Source: Histomonas meleagridis
Taxonomy: Eukaryota; Parabasalia; Tritrichomonadida; Dientamoebidae
Length of the DNA: 64,000 bases
Reading direction: 5' to 3'
Assembly (NCBI GenBank): GCA_020186115.1
Contig: WSYJ01000052.1
Span: 62,001 to 126,000, forward strand
Shown here piece after piece: positions 61,369-64,000 of this stretch. The translations under genes and the position numbers were made by a program. The notes under the pieces were generated by a model, which was given only the letters and a program-made list of their open reading frames with translations, was not told where the DNA came from and searched no databases. Position 1 is the first letter of the stretch; each line of letters opens with the position of its first letter.

Positions 61369-61788
61369 TTATTTGTTATCAGGATGTTGATCTAAAAGAA
61401 TAAAAAATTGATCTCGTATAGTTGCCCAATTATCATCAAACCACTGAATTAGATCAGTTTTCTTTTTGGTTGTTTTTGGATCAAATGGAAGGTCATGTTT
61501 CTTTGACAAGAACATTGCAATATCACGATAAACAACAGATGTCGGGCGAATTGGTTTATTGTTCTTTTTTAACATGAGTAAATGATCTTCAATTTCTTTT
61601 TGTGCTCGTAATTTGTTAGGACTTCCTGGAAATATTGGCTGGCTGGGATCAATTTGATATATCAAGTCGCATAATCGTTGAGTTGCAATAGGTACCAAGC
61701 TTTGGCAACCTTGACAAAGTTGTATGATTTCTGCTAATAATTCAATTGAGTTTTGTGTTGGGCTTGTTGGTTGTGATATTTCTTCCAT
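61369..61788 (-). CDS. Conserved-looking hypothetical protein, helical
   Basis: 139 residues. A Ser/Pro-rich N-terminus is followed by helices such as SIELLAEIIQLCQGCQSLVP then IATQRLCDLI, and a C-terminal half with VYRDIAMFLSKKHDL and DLIQWFDDNWATIRDQFFIL. Its soluble, helical nature suggests a small adaptor; the family is not recognised. Composition matches neighbouring real genes, so it is likely coding. Confidence 0.6.
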   Translation of the reverse strand: MEEISQPTSPTQNSIELLAEIIQLCQGCQSLVPIATQRLCDLIYQIDPSQPIFPGSPNKLRAQKEIEDHLLMLKKNNKPIRPTSVVYRDIAMFLSKKHDLPFDPKTTKKKTDLIQWFDDNWATIRDQFFILLDQHPDNK

Positions 61789-62099
61789 AATGGCGCCAAA
61801 ATTTCATATCAAATGTCTTATAAATTATCTAATGAATGAAATAATTTTTATTAACAATTTTTTTAATAAATTTCGTGAAAAATCCACTTACTTCGAAATA
61901 CATTTATTTAATGATCCAATCGATTGTAATTCAAACATCACAATATCAAAAATGTATTAATACATTTTACTAAACACAGATTTATTATGAAGATTTATCA
62001 TGAAATCAAATGTGTAATAGAGAGAAAATTTATTAAACGCTCAATTATATTATTAAAAAAAATCAAACAAATAAAGATATTTCATAACAAAAATATCTC

Positions 62100-63251
62100 T
62101 TAGTCAGCTGAATCAGGATTATCATTTTTTGCATTTTTCTTTTTTGAGTTTTCTTCTTCTTCTTCCGTATCTTCTGACAAGTATTTAAAGTATGCTTTAT
62201 CTTCTGCATTATCTTCTTCCTCTTCTTTATCTTCATTTGATTCTATTGTTTCATTTGTTTCATTTTCATTAACTTTTTTCTCTGGATTTATATCTTTTTT
62301 ATCAAGGAAGTTCAAGACCATAGCGATTACAATTAACCCCATTGACACTCCATGGTTTACTGTGAACTTCTTATTTTGGAAAAGAAGATATGAAATGATA
62401 ACCGTAAACCCTTTTCGAAGTGAAGTGACCATAACCGTCGTAACCGAACCGAAAACTGACATCAAAAGATAAACAAATTCAACGCCAACAGCTCCTAACA
62501 GAGAAAACATCAGCATTGGAACAACGACCTTTGGGTTTTCTTTACATTGATTAAATCCTTTTTCAAACTCGCCAAGGAATAAAGCAATGATTGCAAGATA
62601 TAATGCACCTGTTAAATATACCATTGATATTACCTCTCGTTGAGGGGCTTTATACTCTTTCAATGCTTTCTCTTGGAAGTTTGAACAAAAGGCATCAAGA
62701 CATAAAGAAATAATACTGGCTAATATTCCTTTAAAATCGTATTGATTTTTGACTTTTTTGTCACTTAGTGATACGCCAATGAGACCAACTGTAAGCAAAA
62801 CAGCAGCACTAATTTTTGTCCAAGAATATCGCTTTTTTAAAAATATGACACCGCCAATCATCACTGGAATGACTTTGGATGATCTAAAAACAACTTGTGT
62901 TGGATAACTTAATTTTGAAGAAGAGTAATTTGCAAGAGTCATTGACCCACAGAGAAATGCGCTAATTATTGCATAAAATCCAATGTTACACGTCAATTTC
63001 ACCTTTCCTCGTATTAACGATATTACGAATGAGACAGAAATAAGTGAGTAACATACAAATTGGAAAAAGGTAACAAAAAAAATTTGTTTCATTCCATAAA
63101 TCGACATTAGTTTTTCTTGTGCTGTGCCTTGTAAAAGAAATGATGTAAAAATACCGCAAACGCCAACGAAAAGGATAAGTTGTCTTGGCCAATTAGTAAC
63201 GTTGATTCCAAAGAGAAAATGTTCTTTCTCCATTTTATTAATAAAATTCAT
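62100..63251 (-). CDS. SLC35B-like (PAPS/UDP-sugar) transporter
   Basis: 383 residues from ATG 63251 (MNFINKMEKEHF); the frame extends upstream to a TTG. About ten transmembrane helices. The segment LANYSSSKLSYPTQVVFRSS then KVIPVMIGGVIFLKKRY is characteristic of SLC35B1-B4 (Golgi/ER UDP-galactose or PAPS carriers). FCSNFQEKALKEY and VTSLRKGFTVIISYLLFQNK also fit. The C-terminal 65 residues are acidic and low in complexity (runs of Glu/Asp). It probably loads the ER or Golgi lumen for glycosylation or sulfation. Confidence 0.9.
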   Translation of the reverse strand: MNFINKMEKEHFLFGINVTNWPRQLILFVGVCGIFTSFLLQGTAQEKLMSIYGMKQIFFVTFFQFVCYSLISVSFVISLIRGKVKLTCNIGFYAIISAFLCGSMTLANYSSSKLSYPTQVVFRSSKVIPVMIGGVIFLKKRYSWTKISAAVLLTVGLIGVSLSDKKVKNQYDFKGILASIISLCLDAFCSNFQEKALKEYKAPQREVISMVYLTGALYLAIIALFLGEFEKGFNQCKENPKVVVPMLMFSLLGAVGVEFVYLLMSVFGSVTTVMVTSLRKGFTVIISYLLFQNKKFTVNHGVSMGLIVIAMVLNFLDKKDINPEKKVNENETNETIESNEDKEEEEDNAEDKAYFKYLSEDTEEEEENSKKKNAKNDNPDSAD

Positions 63252-63645
63252 ACCAACCAAACAAACTTAGTTAAATTTGAATTAAAAAACGGTCGACCTT
63301 AACTGGAACCAAAATTTCGCCAAATTAATTAAAAATAATGTTAATACATTTATATTGTTTTTATTTTTATCTTGATTTTATAATTTACATATATAATTAT
63401 GTAGGGTTAATTGTATAATTAAAATCATTAAAAATGAGATACATCGAAACGTTGCTATTAAGCTTTGATAGAAAATGTATGTCAAAAGAAAGTTTTTCTC
63501 ATATGATAAAATAAAATACTAATGTACCACAACATTTAAATGGTTTGAAACTATTTTAAAGCACAATGAAGGAAATATTAATACTACACTTTTTATTAAA
63601 AACCGTTTATTTTCCACCAGGGTTTGACGGTTATGTTGCTTTTTT
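63252..63645. promoter_or_regulatory. Divergent promoter region
   Basis: Between SLC35B-like and eS10. AACCGTTT at 63601-63608 and the complement of TAACCGTC at 63626-63633 lie within 45 bp of the eS10 start; AAAAAACGGTCG at about 63285 lies on the SLC35B side. The middle is AT-rich. Confidence 0.45.
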
Positions 63646-64000
63646 ATGTTCATTCCTGCTGACATCCGCAGGAAGATCCTTCACTACTTCTTTAAAAATG
63701 GTGTAATCGTTGTTTCAGCTAATAACGCTGGGGTACACGAAGAGCTTAATGTTCTTAATATCTATGTTTTCCAAATTGGTCGTTCATTTGTTAATCGAGG
63801 ATTTGCCAAAAAGCAATATGTATGGAATCACGCTTATTACGTATTAAATGAAAAAGGTGTTCGATATCTTCAAGACTACTTTGGTCTCTCACCAGAAACT
63901 ATACCATTAATACTAAAAAGCTGTAGAGTATACCTACTTAGACCCAAGCGTCCTCGTCCTCCTTGTAAAAAGCGGTATAGTGGTTTCATCCGCCCAGGAC
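63646..64000 (+). CDS. RPS10: Ribosomal protein eS10 (5' part)
   Basis: 118 codons from ATG 63646 to the window end, no stop. MFIPADIRRKILHYFFKNGV aligns with the plectin/S10 domain start, NVLNIYVFQIGRSFVNRGF then AKKQYVWNHAYYVLNEKGV matches the conserved LExxxRGYVxxQFaWxhfYw core, and YLQDYFGLSPETIPLILKS matches the LRxYLhLPpEIVPaTL element. Continues beyond the window. Confidence 0.9.
   Translation, partial: MFIPADIRRKILHYFFKNGVIVVSANNAGVHEELNVLNIYVFQIGRSFVNRGFAKKQYVWNHAYYVLNEKGVRYLQDYFGLSPETIPLILKSCRVYLLRPKRPRPPCKKRYSGFIRPG

Noticed and set aside
1-64000. tRNA, rRNA and CRISPR arrays
   Set aside because: No tRNA T-loop/acceptor combination, rRNA core or regularly spaced repeat array was found by eye; a covariance search would be needed to exclude divergent RNAs.

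Overview
This window is parabasalid (trichomonad) nuclear DNA, most likely from Tritrichomonas foetus or a close relative. The evidence is a very AT-rich, almost intron-free gene set, DUF3447-type ankyrin and BspA-like leucine-rich debris, Maverick/Polinton, mariner and hAT remnants, an arginine deiminase with a hydrogenosome-like leader, and one intron ending in the trichomonad-type CTAACACACAG. Species identity is inferred from gene content, not proven. Many stop codons are followed by A, giving the TAAA context known as the trichomonad polyadenylation signal. Many genes carry an AACCGTTA-like or GTCACTTTT motif within about 70 bases of the start.

Layout. 0-14 kb: a large ankyrin protein, a four-helix membrane protein, decayed ankyrin and BspA fragments, a 2256-residue BEACH protein, a coiled-coil membrane protein, and an ESS2/DGCR14-like splicing factor. 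14-28.7 kb is a transposon graveyard: a nearly complete mariner with one nonsense codon, two hAT remnants and one hAT-like end, a Maverick integrase fragment with other Maverick-like reading frames, two DDE transposase remnants (one split by a 242-bp MITE), a broken ubiquitin peptidase, and unclassified repeats. 29-33.5 kb: MAP65/ASE1/PRC1, an MFS transporter and an interrupted ankyrin gene. 33.5-37.4 kb: a papain-fold protein without its catalytic residues, then two loci with several frame breaks (a HECT-like protein, and an unknown protein).

37.5-54.8 kb is compact and mostly intact: a CatSper-like single-domain cation channel, a tail-anchored SAP/LEM-like protein, a HEAT/ARM protein, BRK1 of the WAVE complex, eL34, arginine deiminase, Tpt1, an intron-containing CAMK-like kinase, Rab GDI/REP, a WIPI/Atg18 PROPPIN, another ankyrin gene, eL31 and an auxin-efflux-like carrier. 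54.8-64 kb: repeats, a BspA pseudogene, a GC-rich perfect hairpin, inositol-3-phosphate synthase, SLC35F6- and SLC35B-like transporters and the start of eS10.

The genes do not form an operon. Conserved housekeeping genes (translation, Rab cycling, autophagy, actin nucleation, inositol and arginine metabolism) flank a 14-kb island of mobile elements. The least explained features are AT-rich inserts that repeatedly fall between ankyrin repeat units, the intron with an internal 11-bp hairpin, and the GC-rich hairpin at 57.9 kb.
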